Below are positions 54,201-64,000 of a stretch of 64,000 nucleotides of DNA, one piece after another; positions within the stretch are counted from its first letter, which is position 1; the number at the start of each line of letters is the position of its first letter. The translations under genes were made by a program, and so were the position numbers. The stretch comes from Hyaloperonospora brassicae (lineage: Eukaryota; Oomycota; Peronosporomycetes; Peronosporales; Peronosporaceae): assembly GCA_947650285.1 (NCBI GenBank), contig CANTFL010001360.1, positions 248,001 through 312,000 on the forward strand. Direction: 5' to 3'. The notes beneath the pieces were generated by a model. It was not told the origin of the DNA and did not search any database. It saw only the letters and a program-made list of their open reading frames with translations.

Positions 54201-56361
54201 ATGGATCCTACATCTTCCGCACCTTCTAGCTCGGAGGCTGACCACCCGATTTCGTCTTCCCCTCCACTGTCGGTTTCGACTGGTGGAAGGCATGCCATGT
54301 TGCCTTTGTCTCAAGTGGGCGCTGCATCCTTGATGGATCGCGATACTTTGACTGCGGGGATCGCGGTACTCTACGATCAACTGGATCTTCCGGACGCGGT
54401 TGTTGTAGAATACCACTATTTGAAAGAAGTATGTCGAGACCAGAAACTTCAGATCGACTTACCGCAAACGGAACCGCGATCGTACGTCAAGATCGCCCCG
54501 CGCTTGGCGACCTATGTCCAAAAGCGTTATCTCGGCATCCGGACCAATCGTCAGAACTTGATAAAGAGGTTGCGCGGGTTCCAGACGGAGCTGAAACGAC
54601 ACTTGGGTGAAGATCACGTGATCCGAGAATTCAAGACGGCTCTCTTTTAAAGCCGAAAGGAAAAGCAGAGGATCAGCGCATTCGTTAATCGTTCATCGCC
54701 CATCAGCAAGTGGAGACGTTGACTTTTCGCCTGGCTGCTGCTGAACAGAATTCGGATGGCGATCGCCAAGCTGAAACGGCCAAGACATCCAAGTACAAGA
54801 AACTCTTCAACAAAGTTGATAAGAAACTTGACATTGCCCGAGTGGAGTTGAAAGACATTTCAAAGACATATCAACACCGCATCCGCGCACACGAGCGCGT
54901 AGAGGCGGAACTGCAATAGCTGCGACTAGACCTCGCGGATTGGGACGCCCAGATGAATTATTTGCGCAGTCAAGCATTGGGCTGGGAACAGAAGTGTCTC
55001 TCGGCCGCTCGCGCTCGCGACGTGATCCGAGATCACCTGGCTCAATTGGCTCCTGAATCGCTCCAACTTCCTTCAAATGTCCCGTCTACGGCTTCCGCTA
55101 CCCCAACACCCGGCAAGAGACCAGGTCCACGGATCCCAATCTACCGATCAAGCGTCCCCGCGCCGCGAAGATGACGCGATAAAGAACGTAATCGGTGGAT
55201 ACCCCTTCGGCCAATCAACTAGCGAGTCCCCACGATCCACTAGACCAGTGGTATCTGCCAAATCTTCCGGATAAGATTAAACCACCCGCGTCTTTACACG
55301 ATCTTCAAGATCAGCTCGCTCTGAATAGTTCGAAGCTACTTCAGGATCTGCACGGACTCCATCAACTCAAGGCACCGCGAGTAAAACGAGATCCGCTTTC
55401 CAAACCGGAAGCAAGCGGGTCCAGAAGCTTTCAGCCAGTGATCCGCCGCTGTCCGGTACAGAGCCGTTTGAATCTTCTGAAGAAGATACTCTGACCGCCT
55501 TGTCTGGATCGCGCTACTCGTTGCGGCGTTGTGGATCGCCGAGGAAAGCTCCGTCTTCTTCTACTTCGACATCTGCCTCATTCCCATGGGATACTCCAGT
55601 TCTAAGTCTGGATCTCCCCCACCTTCGAGTGTATCCGCAACACCTGTGAAGCGTATAGTCTCGAAGGTGGGCCTATTTGGCAAAGCGTCAAGCGACCCCG
55701 ACGGATCGGTCAGCATGACCAGTGACGTGCGGTATGCCAAGAATATTGTGTTTCTGCCCAATAAAGACGACCGTTTGGACCCAACCCGGGTACCCCGCGC
55801 TGATTAGTTTCCCGGATACCGCTATCGGGTACCCTGTTCCCACCACCACGTGCGCCCGTGGTCGGCCCGTCGTGTCAGCTTGACCTGCGTGGCAGATCTA
55901 GACATGAATACCTTTTTAAGCATCTTACGTGGCCGAAAGGGTACCATCTTTCCATCACCCACCGTTCCCCGATCCAACGCTGCTTCGCCTGAATCGTAGT
56001 GGATTCCACGACTGTTAACCTCGACCCAATCGTTGTCACTATACCAGCAAGAGCCTTGGAACCACTATCCGAGCCAAGTCACTCCGGTGTCTTTTCATGC
56101 GACTGGCTGGTTCGCTGAATTGGTGTCCGTGTATCGCGAATTCGAGACCCGGCATCTACAGGGTCTGTGGGAAGATACCCACACCGAATAGCTGCCAGCC
56201 GAGCAGCGCGATCGCGATCCGGATCTGGCGAAGCTTTTCCAGCAGCGCAAACAGCGGCGGTCGCGATCTGGACCCCGGTGGAAGACCGAGTTGCGTTTCA
56301 TCTTTAAGGGGATGATCGACGGACACTGCGATCTGGACTTGTTGCTCGATCCCTGCTAAAT
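54201..56361 (+). pseudogene. Antisense accessory ORF of element E, broken
   Basis: Starts at ATG 54201 (MDPTSSAPSSSE), 60 bp from the candidate LTR edge. The first frame is open to 54650. The sequence then continues mainly in another frame: 54710-54919 and 54953-55174 form a charged coiled coil (KYKKLFNKVDKKLDIARVEL; NYLRSQALGWEQKCLSAARA), 55529-55807 is Ser/Pro rich, and about 56042-56361 reads WFAELVSVYREFETRHLQGL and KTELRFIFKGMIDGHCDLDL with one TAG. The intact protein would have been over 650 residues. It meets pol tail to tail, about 410 bp apart. It shares position, strand and coiled coil with the antisense ORFs of A, B and D, but I see no residue-level match. Function unknown. Confidence 0.55.
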
Positions 56362-56772
56362 GCATCTTCCGTCGCCGGTCGAGATGCGTCCTTGATATCC
56401 GGGCCTCGAAGCTCCGCAGAAGAACGTTCTCAACCTGATCTCCGCGTTAGCACGCTTGGATTTTGCTGAACCCTGGCGCGACCAGTTTCGATTTCAAATT
56501 GAGGATCACCCAAGGTCGTCGATAGCTCAGTCTGGCCGGTAAACTTATTCCAAAGTAGTCCATGGCGATCCAGGCAGTCTCTATATTTAATCTTTTAATA
56601 CGTCTTCATCGTGATTGTCTTCGTCGATCGTCCCATAAATTCATCTCATTCGTTTTTTGTCATATAAAATCACTGCGATCGGGCTTTAATACCCTAAATC
56701 GCCAAACATCATTTCTCCCCCAGTTCTCCCTCTGCAACCTTCTTGTAGGCCAATTCCAATTCGTCACCTCGG

Positions 56773-58191
56773 CTATTCATCTACCGCTGTTTCTTGTAAT
56801 TGCATAACTTCGAATCGATTCTTGCGGATCCGATCGCGATCTAACTCTTGCAGCAAGGCTCCACAGTTCAAGTCGGCCTTATCTACCCCTGTCAGATCGC
56901 CAGATTCCTTTCATTGCACAAAATACTGGCGTTGAACTCTGCCAAATCGGGTCCATCTGCCGGATCGCACATCCATTATCTTCTCAACTTCAAATTCATC
57001 TTCATCTAATGTGCGTTCTCAGCTATTTTCCGGCAGCATCGCTTCGTCAAAATCTAGCCGATCCGCCTCTTCAACGTTCAACAAGTTTCTCGGCCGATCC
57101 GGGAAGATCTTTACTCGCTTAAGCTTCAATATACGTACCAGTGGGAACAATCGATAGGGATTACCCAAAAATTCCAACCGCACCGCGTGTCTTCCGCAGA
57201 ATTCCCTTACCCGGAATTGTCCGTGTCACATGTGTGCCAACTTTCAGGCGTATCCTTCTTTTACCCGATCTAAATAGAGCCATACTTGCGATCCAAACTC
57301 GATCTCATGTGATGCTTCTTCAGTATTGTGTCGATCAGCCCGGTCCTCGATCGCGATCCGTAGCCGATCGTTACCGACTTTTCTCGCTCGTTGATACTGA
57401 CGCTGTACATTATATCGCCATCTTCGGGGTTCTCGATCCCGTCGTTTGGTGCTACCCAAGGGCAAAGTCGCTTCCAGCGTCGACCGTGGGTCCCAATCGT
57501 GGATCCGATAGAATGTAGTATATTCCTCGCACACGATCATGTGCCGTATCGACGGCGAACGTCAACCTCTCGACGTATTCTTCTCCACCTTTCTGCTTCT
57601 TATCCGTGACGTACATTTTCAAAGCTCTCGTCCGTGTCTGCACCAATCGTTCTGCTGTATCATTAGCTTGAGGTCGGTACGCCATAGTTGCACGCTGTTT
57701 CTGCACCGCGATCCAATTTGAGACATGAATCCTGGATCTCGATCGTGGCGGATCGCTTCACTGGTTTCAAATCTCCGAAACACACACTCTTCGTAACTCT
57801 CAGCGATCGTCTGTGTAGTTCTGAAGGAACTCGCCTTGGCTATCACATACCTTGAGAACAGATCCACCCACAACAATAGCTCGGTGTTTTATTCAAAAGA
57901 TCATGGTAGTGACGGTATGTGATCCATCGAGGTTATTTGAAACGGTTAAGTGGCTTGGATATTTATTGGAGATTCGCCGCGAAGAACAGGTTTTCCTTTT
58001 ACCGTCGTGCAATCAACACATTCTCCCACATAACGCTGGGCACTTTGATTGAGTCTTCCCCAGTGAAAGTTAGGCCGGACTTGTTGGTACGTTCTGCCTA
58101 TCCCTTGGTGGCCACCCTCCAGACTCTTGTGGTATTGGTGTAGGATATCTTGCTGCCGTAGTTCTGGTATAACCAAACGAACCAACTCCAC
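56773..58191 (-). pseudogene. pol: Element E integrase and chromodomain-like tail
   Basis: Zinc region DILHQYHKSLEGGHQGIGRT...CVDCTTVKG (58150-57990, HHCC). Core: VDLFSRYVIAKASS, RHDRDPGFMS, and in another frame ATMAYRPQANDTAERLVQT (57697-57640). The C-terminal part reads IHDWDPRSTLEATLPLGS and SQVWLYLDRVKEGYA (to 57244). After a damaged stretch comes a chromodomain-like segment, DEDEFEVEKIMDVRSGR and QYFVQ-KESGDLTGV, ending at TAG 56773-56775. Several stops. It would insert element DNA. Confidence 0.85.
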
Positions 58192-58445
58192 CCGATTATC
58201 CGGATCTTTCGTAGAATCGAGGACATGAGAACAATTATCCGCTTTCGTCTACTTCAGATTCGGACGCGACCCGAGCACATGGTTTCGCTTCTTCGACACT
58301 TAGCTTCGTTATTAACCCGATCAAAAATTCCTTAGGGGTAGACAATCCATTTCTCCTCTTCCTGAGCCTGTTTAATTCTCTCGATTCTTACCTGCCGAAC
58401 GAACCCTTCTTGCAGTACTTCAGGCGATCGCCGTCTCCTTACGGC

Positions 58446-58997
58446 TCACCTAGTGACGGCAGCTATTTTCACGACCTTATCGACACTTTTGGGTGTCAAC
58501 ATCTCGTCCAACCGGTTCAACGAACCTAAATACGGACGATCTTGATCGGATATAGCGATCAAAACTTGCTCTTGTTGCAAAGCCTTCCTTGCCAGTCGAT
58601 CCGCACTCTGGTTGCAGTCCCTCTTCATATGTAGGAATTCGTGGATCTACCGCGATTGGGGTTTCTACATAGCTTTATGACGTAGAAACTGCAATCCTGG
58701 CGCTTTGCAATCGATATCTCCACGCATCTGCCGGATCACTAAGTTAGAATCGCCACAAATAATGATACGCCCCCGCGTTTGATCGTCCAAGAGATCGAAA
58801 CCTAATAGCAATTCACGGTAATTAGCCTCGTTCTCAGTCAATTCCGTCGCATATTCGGCTGCAGCAGTCAAAATCTTCCATTCTGGAAGCCTCCACACGA
58901 TTGCACAATACGCCCCGCCTTTTCGTCTGGCTCGGGCCGATTCATCGAAGCTGGCCACCCAAAGATTTTCACCCTTCTTCACCGTTGGTGGAGGCAC
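58446..58997 (-). pseudogene. pol: Element E second RNase H (archaeal-type)
   Basis: Frame 58997-58665 reads LWVASFDESARARRKGGAYC with the first catalytic Asp in FDES, NEANYRELLLGFDLL with the Glu, and IIICGDSNLVIRQMRG with the second Asp. The tail MKRDCNQSADRLARKAL with the last Asp lies at 58628 downward after a break. This is the layout of RNase H with a C-x-S-ADRLA end, found beside the normal gypsy RNase H. It would remove RNA from RNA/DNA hybrids. Confidence 0.78.
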
Positions 58998-58999
58998 AC

Positions 59000-59480
59000 T
59001 TATATAGTATATTTCGGCTGTTTCTGAGGGGCGATCGCAATCAACATTTCGTCAACCTCTTCGCGCGGTATACTGCTGGCAGCAAGTGTACACAGTATTT
59101 CATCTTCTCCCTTTTCACACTTATTGATCTCTAGAGTCCCGTTCGATAACAACGCCGCCCATCTCCCTAGCCTCCCATTAAGGCTGGAAGATTGCACCAA
59201 CCAGGCCAACGTCGAATGGCGCGCGGGCACCTTCATTTCACGTGAAACCAACACAGTGTAGCCGATATCCAGGATGCGCAACGGAGCTAGAACCTCTTAT
59301 TCCACCATTCCATAGTTAATTTCGTTGGTTTTAGCGTTCGTCCTATGAACGTTACAGGCCAGTATGTTCCGTCGTGTTCTTTTAGCAAAGCTACAGATAC
59401 TGCCCATTTACTAGCCTAGACCGCGACCAATGGACGACGATCCAGATCGAAGCGTTTAAGAATCGGAGTTTTAGCGATCT
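59000..59480 (-). pseudogene. pol: Element E native gypsy RNase H region
   Basis: Fragments KWAVSVALLKEHDGTYWPVT, TFIGRTLKPTK and MRILDIGYTVLVSREMKVPARHSTLAWLVQ-type sequence follow the RT. The normal VVCDAS start is altered (reads V-ASKWAV), so the first catalytic Asp is missing. Stops and a shift lie near 59300. Confidence 0.7.
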
Positions 59481-59484
59481 TATC

Positions 59485-60662
59485 CTATAACATGGTGAGC
59501 GAAATCATCGCTTTCTCCCATCGACTTCTGTCCGTTAAGGTCCGGTCGTCCCCTATAACACAAGAAGACGCTGGATCGCCCCTTATAAACCCGACACGAT
59601 CTGGATCGCTTTCACGTTGATCATTGCAATCTTCCACTTTCGGATTGCCCTCTGTAACCTCGGTACGATCTGGATCGCTGTCCCCTCGACACTTCCGATC
59701 TTCAACTCTTTTTTCATTCCGTGTATACGATTCCGTCTTTTCCATGCGGCGGTTTCGTGAAAATCTGCTTCGCGTAGTTCGTAGAGCACTGATGCGTAAA
59801 TTGCAAACTATTTAATTAATCGGCTATAAAAATTATAACTTCCCAGGAACGACTGCATCGAAAGCAGTGTTCGACAAAACCGAATACTAACCAGCGATCC
59901 GAGGTCCTATAAATAGGATTCTAATCCAGTAAGTTATACTTAATGACCGAGATGATCAATCTTGCGCCGTCCCCCATAACGTAGGGTCAGGCTGATCGAC
60001 AAATTTCACTTGTCGCATACACGTAGCAATCCTTCTACTCTTTCATACAGAGCAGTCCACGATGTAGCTGGGATCAATATGTCATCGATGTACGATCATC
60101 GACCTAGTACAGAAGGTGTCTGACTGGTGTCCGGTTCCCCTTCTGTGAGCACGTCGATTTGTTTGGACGGCTCCATAGAGGTTGCGTCCGGATCAGCACC
60201 GAACTTCATATGTCCATACAATGCATTGTCGATCAGGCGTTGGTAAATCTGCGGAGCATTCTTTGACCCGAACGGCATCGGTAGCCATTGAAACAAGCCT
60301 GATGGCGTAATGAATGTGGAAATACTTCGTTCTCGTTCTGTCATCTCTACCACCCAAAATACGCTTGCCAAGTCCAGTGAGTGATACCACATCGCTTTTT
60401 CCATGTCTTGTAATAGTTCGCTGATCAATGGTATTGGATATAACATCAGCCTTGTTAGCTGATTTACTCGTCGACAGTCGATACACAATCGATTGTATTC
60501 TCCATTCTTCTTAATAATTACATCGATCGGCGAAGCCCATGGTGATGTGGAAGGTCGGATAATCTTGGACATGAGAAGTCCTTTCATCAAATCCGCTATC
60601 TTTTCGCGAAACTTGGGTGCTACATGGCGTACTATCTGTGCGATCGGGATCTCTCCTCCCAC
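59485..60662 (-). pseudogene. pol: Element E reverse transcriptase
   Basis: Frame 60662-60096 is open: SPWASPIDVIIKKNGEYNRL, CIDCRRVNQLTRLMLYPIPL, SLDLASVFWVVEMTERERS and MPFGSKNAPQIYQRLIDNAL. A TGA follows, then the active-site box SYIDDILIPATS at about 60100-60065 in the same frame. Thumb sequence (HLGH near 59950) is damaged. Copies element RNA into DNA. Confidence 0.87.
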
Positions 60663-61195
60663 GTCAATATCGCATATCGCCCCCGTGCGGCTAATGGAAG
60701 TGCGTTCCCCTTGCCAATCAGTAGGTGCTTGTTTCTACAGATCAATTGTCTCAATCGTTTCTGGTCATCCGTCATTGATAAGTCTGGATCGCCTACCTAA
60801 ATATCATCAATCGTGACTTCGGCATTAGGCGTAACAATATCAGGAAATACCGCCATGTGTTGATCCACGTCTTCGACGCACAGTTATCCACTTTCATGAC
60901 AATAAGTAGAGATTGACGGCTTTCCCGCGATGTGGTCATCCTCCGGACATGGCTATTCGTCAATCTTTACATCTAGTGAAGGTCCGGCCTCTTTATTCGT
61001 CTGATCGCCTGCCCCGTTGGTCATCGTTCGCTCACGAATCGAATTAATTACATGCAGTACGCTTATTGAGCGATGATCCGCATGGAGCTCGTCGATCACG
61101 TCACTCGATCCATCATGCGATCGATCGGTATCCATATCCTTAGTCGGTTTACCTTCTTCCATTGACCCCTCGGGTACTCGATCGCCTCAGTCCGT

Positions 61196-62154
61196 CTACT
61201 CGATTGTGTTAACGGCACGTGGTAGTGGCTCCACCTGTGAGACAACTTTCGCGTCTCGGACCGGGCTACCCGTTGATCCATTATTATCTTTTGGTTGACT
61301 TAAAATAATCTTCGGCGTAGGGTAAGATGGGTTATCCACAAGCGGACCAGCGTATTCGGTTGGCAGTTCTTCCTCTTTGGATGTCGTTGATTCAAATGCT
61401 AGAGTATGCCACTCGTTGTACCGTCGTGATCCAACCGAGACGTATCCTGGGTATCGAGGCACCATATCGGCAACCATAATCCAACCTAAAGCCGGTCCGC
61501 GATCGAGGGTATCTTCCGTGTCGCTGAGATTTGTGAGATGTAAGTACTTTATCCGACCGATCCCGGTGGTCACGGCGGGTACCCATGTTGGATCGCGTCT
61601 CACCCACAGATTGGCGTTGAACTGGGTATTGCTGATTTTTCTCTCTGTCGATCGACCAACCGGTAAAACTGCATGCTGTTCCGGGATCACGATCGACTGC
61701 ATGGACAATCTGTACAGAAGTCTGCGTCCTGCTCGATGAATACTCACTTCATCTGGAAATACCAGCGTGTAGCAGATAAATACAGACGTATATTTGCGGG
61801 TACCATGAACTCCATACCCAAGATCGCTTCTTGACCTACCTGATCACCCTTCCAAACAGCCAAATAGTACACCACCGACCCATTTACGGCTATATTGATC
61901 TTGGTACGTCCTTCGGTCATGTACGTAATTTTACCTATCCCTACACACTCATGTTTCGTATTATCGTCGATGACACATCCTAACTTACGAGCAAAGGCAG
62001 TGTACACGATCGAGATCTCCGTTTCTGAGCCAATTCGCATTGTGGCCTTTTCATTGTTAATCTTTACAATCACTTTAGCTTGATTGGACATTTTTCCTGG
62101 TGTATGGTATTTCCAATATTCCCTTGAATCGATTGGCGCTAAGACAAGTTCCAT
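61196..62154 (-). pseudogene. pol: Element E aspartic protease and following spacer
   Basis: Frame 62154-61744 has MRIGSETEISIVYTAFARKL where a D-[ST]-G-A box is expected, so the catalytic Asp is lost; the flap and core VYYLAVWKGDQVGQEAILGM follow. Frame 61747-61196 continues with HAVLPVGRSTERKI, WVRRDPTWVPAVTTGIGR and YVSVGSRRYNEWHTLAFEST, a spacer between protease and RT seen in this oomycete gypsy type. A part with stops leads on to the RT. Confidence 0.75.
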
Positions 62155-62339
62155 CTTGGTGGGCGATCGAGCGTACTCATTGTGTCGTCTAACACTTGAA
62201 ATGAAACGCAGACAGTTTTAAGAATCACCTGTATTATGTAGATGATCCTGCTTGTAATCGCTTCCTTTGACCAACTTTTTCTCCCCAATGCATGTATGCA
62301 GAGCCTAGAACGCTCGGCTCGTACCAGATTTTAACCTGG

Positions 62340-64000
62340 CCAGCGTCCTAATTTAGCATCTTTTCGGCTTGTTCCGGCAACATTCCTGCATGCTTGGTAG
62401 GAACATACCATTGGCGAATCATGTTATAAAATTGCCCCATCGCGCACTTTCCTTCGTCGTGGATGTTCTTGAATACGTAGCACACGTAGTAGCACTTGTC
62501 CCCATGATTACCTTTACGTCCGCACTTTTGACACGTCAGTCGCTTTCAGCGTCTGCGATCGTCATGATTCTTCGACCCACAGTGCGTTCACACTGTTTGA
62601 GGCTTTCCACGATCGTAGAGACTCTCTTGATCAAATTTCTCGTTGTGAAAGATTGGGTCTCCTGGCTTCTGAGCGCGATCCGCAGCTGCAGCCATGTACA
62701 CATTTCGTCGATCCGGGTCAGTATCCGATCCGCTAGAGTCAATGTGTGATCCACTGCTCTCGCTTTCCGTGTGTATCGCTCTCACAGCCCGAGCCGGTCT
62801 CGCTGGCATTTTGGCCGCCGGTGGCATAAGACGCTGTCCAATTTTATTCGACCCCATGGAGGCGTGAGCTTCTCAGACTTCCATATTTTCGCATTCTTGC
62901 AGCGTTTCTTCCACATCGTCTGCATCTCCAAGGCGTAAAATTGTGAACATTCTTGCCAGATCGCGATTGTCCAGGGTAGTAATGTAATGGTTCACATGTT
63001 CCTTACGCGTAGCAGACGGTTCATCTCGTATTGCGATCTTCGCCCGGATTACAGCCACATTCAGACGGTAAAAGTACTCCAATGGAGTCTCATTCGATCT
63101 TTTACGGGTTTAATAAAAGCGCCTCCCAACAGAGATGCCATCCTTCTCTCCATATTTGGTCATGAAGCCTTTCAGAAGTGCCTTCCACGAAGTCCTCGTC
63201 GAGCGACTGAGCTGTTTGTAATAGTCACGCGCTGGTCCCGTGAGGAGATCGCTGAACACCAGACAATTTTCCGCGTCAGGCGCTTGATCGCGTAGGAACG
63301 CTGACTTCACCTTACTGATACAGATTCTGGCCCGGGCTTCGTTCTTCTCCTATCCAGAAATTTCTTTTGGTTCGGTCATGACAGACATCCGAATCCTTTA
63401 GTTAGAGAACCCACCACCATCCGAGACCCTGTCGTTGCCACCTGTTGTAATATCTTATCACCCTGGTCACGGTTCGCATGATCGTGGTCGTGCGATCTAC
63501 TGAGAAGCGATCCAACCGACTCCATATCCAAATCCGGCATATCAATATCCGATTCAGGTGGGTGAACAACCAATCGTCCGCCGTTCATACGGGCTTTTTA
63601 TAGCTCATATTTATTCATGGCCGCTCAAAAATAGGAATTCACCTGATCTGATACCACAATTTCATGAAATGCGTCGCCTGTGGCTTTCCTGCCTGCGCCT
63701 CTGCCTCATTCCGCTCAAATTTTTTCCGCAATAAATCAGCGCCCCTTGGTTCAAGCGACATCCGTTGGATCTCGAACAAATCGCTCGAATCCTCTTCCGA
63801 TTTTGCTGAAGCATAACGGGACTATCGAGTGTGTTCCTTCTTTGGGGAGTTGCTGATCGGTGCGAGAACTGGATTCATCGTGATTCGCGGGGTGATCCGT
63901 TGATCCGTGGTGCCGATCGGCGGGTTCGAGTTGTCTCCAGGATCATGTATGTCTATGAGAGGACTCAACGTCTTAAACAGCGACTGTCCTTCAGCGATCA
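62340..64000 (-). pseudogene. gag: Element E gag, cut by window edge
   Basis: Several frames together give Gag. From the right edge: LSPLIDIHDPGDN and a charged helix (LLRKKFERNEAEAQAGK); 63588-63376 acidic MPDLDMESVGSLLSR; 63310-63110 with LVFSDLLTGPARDYYKQLSR; 63082-62873 with YFYRLNVAVIRAKI and RMFTILRLGDADDVEETL; then a double zinc region CQKCGRKGNHGDKC and CYVFKNIHDEGKC at about 62535-62450, and QFYNMIRQWYVPTKHAGML. Stops between the frames show decay. Confidence 0.8.

Larger units (their letters stand above)
53591..64000 (-). mobile_element. Ty3/gypsy element E with two RNase H regions, cut by window edge
   Basis: Minus-strand element with a candidate 3' LTR on the left, an opposite-strand ORF, pol and most of gag; the 5' LTR lies beyond 64000. 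It differs from A, B and D in protein type and in its many GATC sites. A second, archaeal-type RNase H after the ordinary one has been reported for some oomycete gypsy groups, as I recall under the names Archon and Chronos; I cannot verify the clade here. Confidence 0.88.

Overview
The window looks like repeat-rich nuclear DNA of an oomycete (Phytophthora or a downy mildew relative). The reasons are the character of the LTR retrotransposons, the LINE and the FAR1-type Mutator element, a gene for a WRKY19-like CX4CX9-10CX2H zinc protein, and an intact phytanoyl-CoA-dioxygenase-like gene with one short GT-AG intron. Only two host genes are convincing (47728-48681 minus; 50316-51300 plus). Nearly everything else recognisable is mobile DNA. 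All family calls come from reading translations by eye; no database search was run.

Left part. Positions 1-1458 hold the front of a Ty1/copia polyprotein on the minus strand, followed by a likely LTR. Positions 3379-6239 hold a decayed Mutator-like transposon with terminal inverted repeats and all three DDE residues still readable. Positions 6240-9299 hold nothing I recognise.

Middle part (9300-41184). A degenerate LINE on the plus strand is cut into three pieces (9300-13485, 21070-21200, 29223-about 32400). Ty3/gypsy element A (13486-21064, plus strand) lies in it between copies of GATCG. A solo LTR (21201-21301 plus 28846-29217) lies in it between copies of GCGGA. Element B (21302-28840, minus strand) sits inside that solo LTR between copies of AAAGT. 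When the insertions are skipped, one LINE reading frame stays open across both junctions, which supports the order of events. Element D (about 32415-41184, minus strand) follows. A, B and D are chromodomain-bearing gypsy elements with gag, protease, RT, RNase H and integrase.

Right part. A solo LTR lies at 43050-43511. The two host genes lie between 47.7 and 51.3 kb. A gag fragment is at 52682-53220. Element E (53591 to the right edge, minus strand) is a different gypsy lineage with two RNase H regions and a very high GATC density.

The most interesting signal is that all four gypsy elements carry a second reading frame on the opposite strand. Each starts 60-130 bp inside the 3' LTR and runs back toward, or into, the integrase/chromodomain end of pol. 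The predicted products have a C-terminal or internal coiled coil. The B and D products also share a W-x-A-F-[IV]-Q and a PCxSC motif, and the B product has an arginine/serine (RS) domain. In B this frame is uninterrupted for 437 codons and in A it has one stop in 433 codons, while the sense pol genes are broken. This could be an undescribed antisense accessory gene of oomycete gypsy elements.
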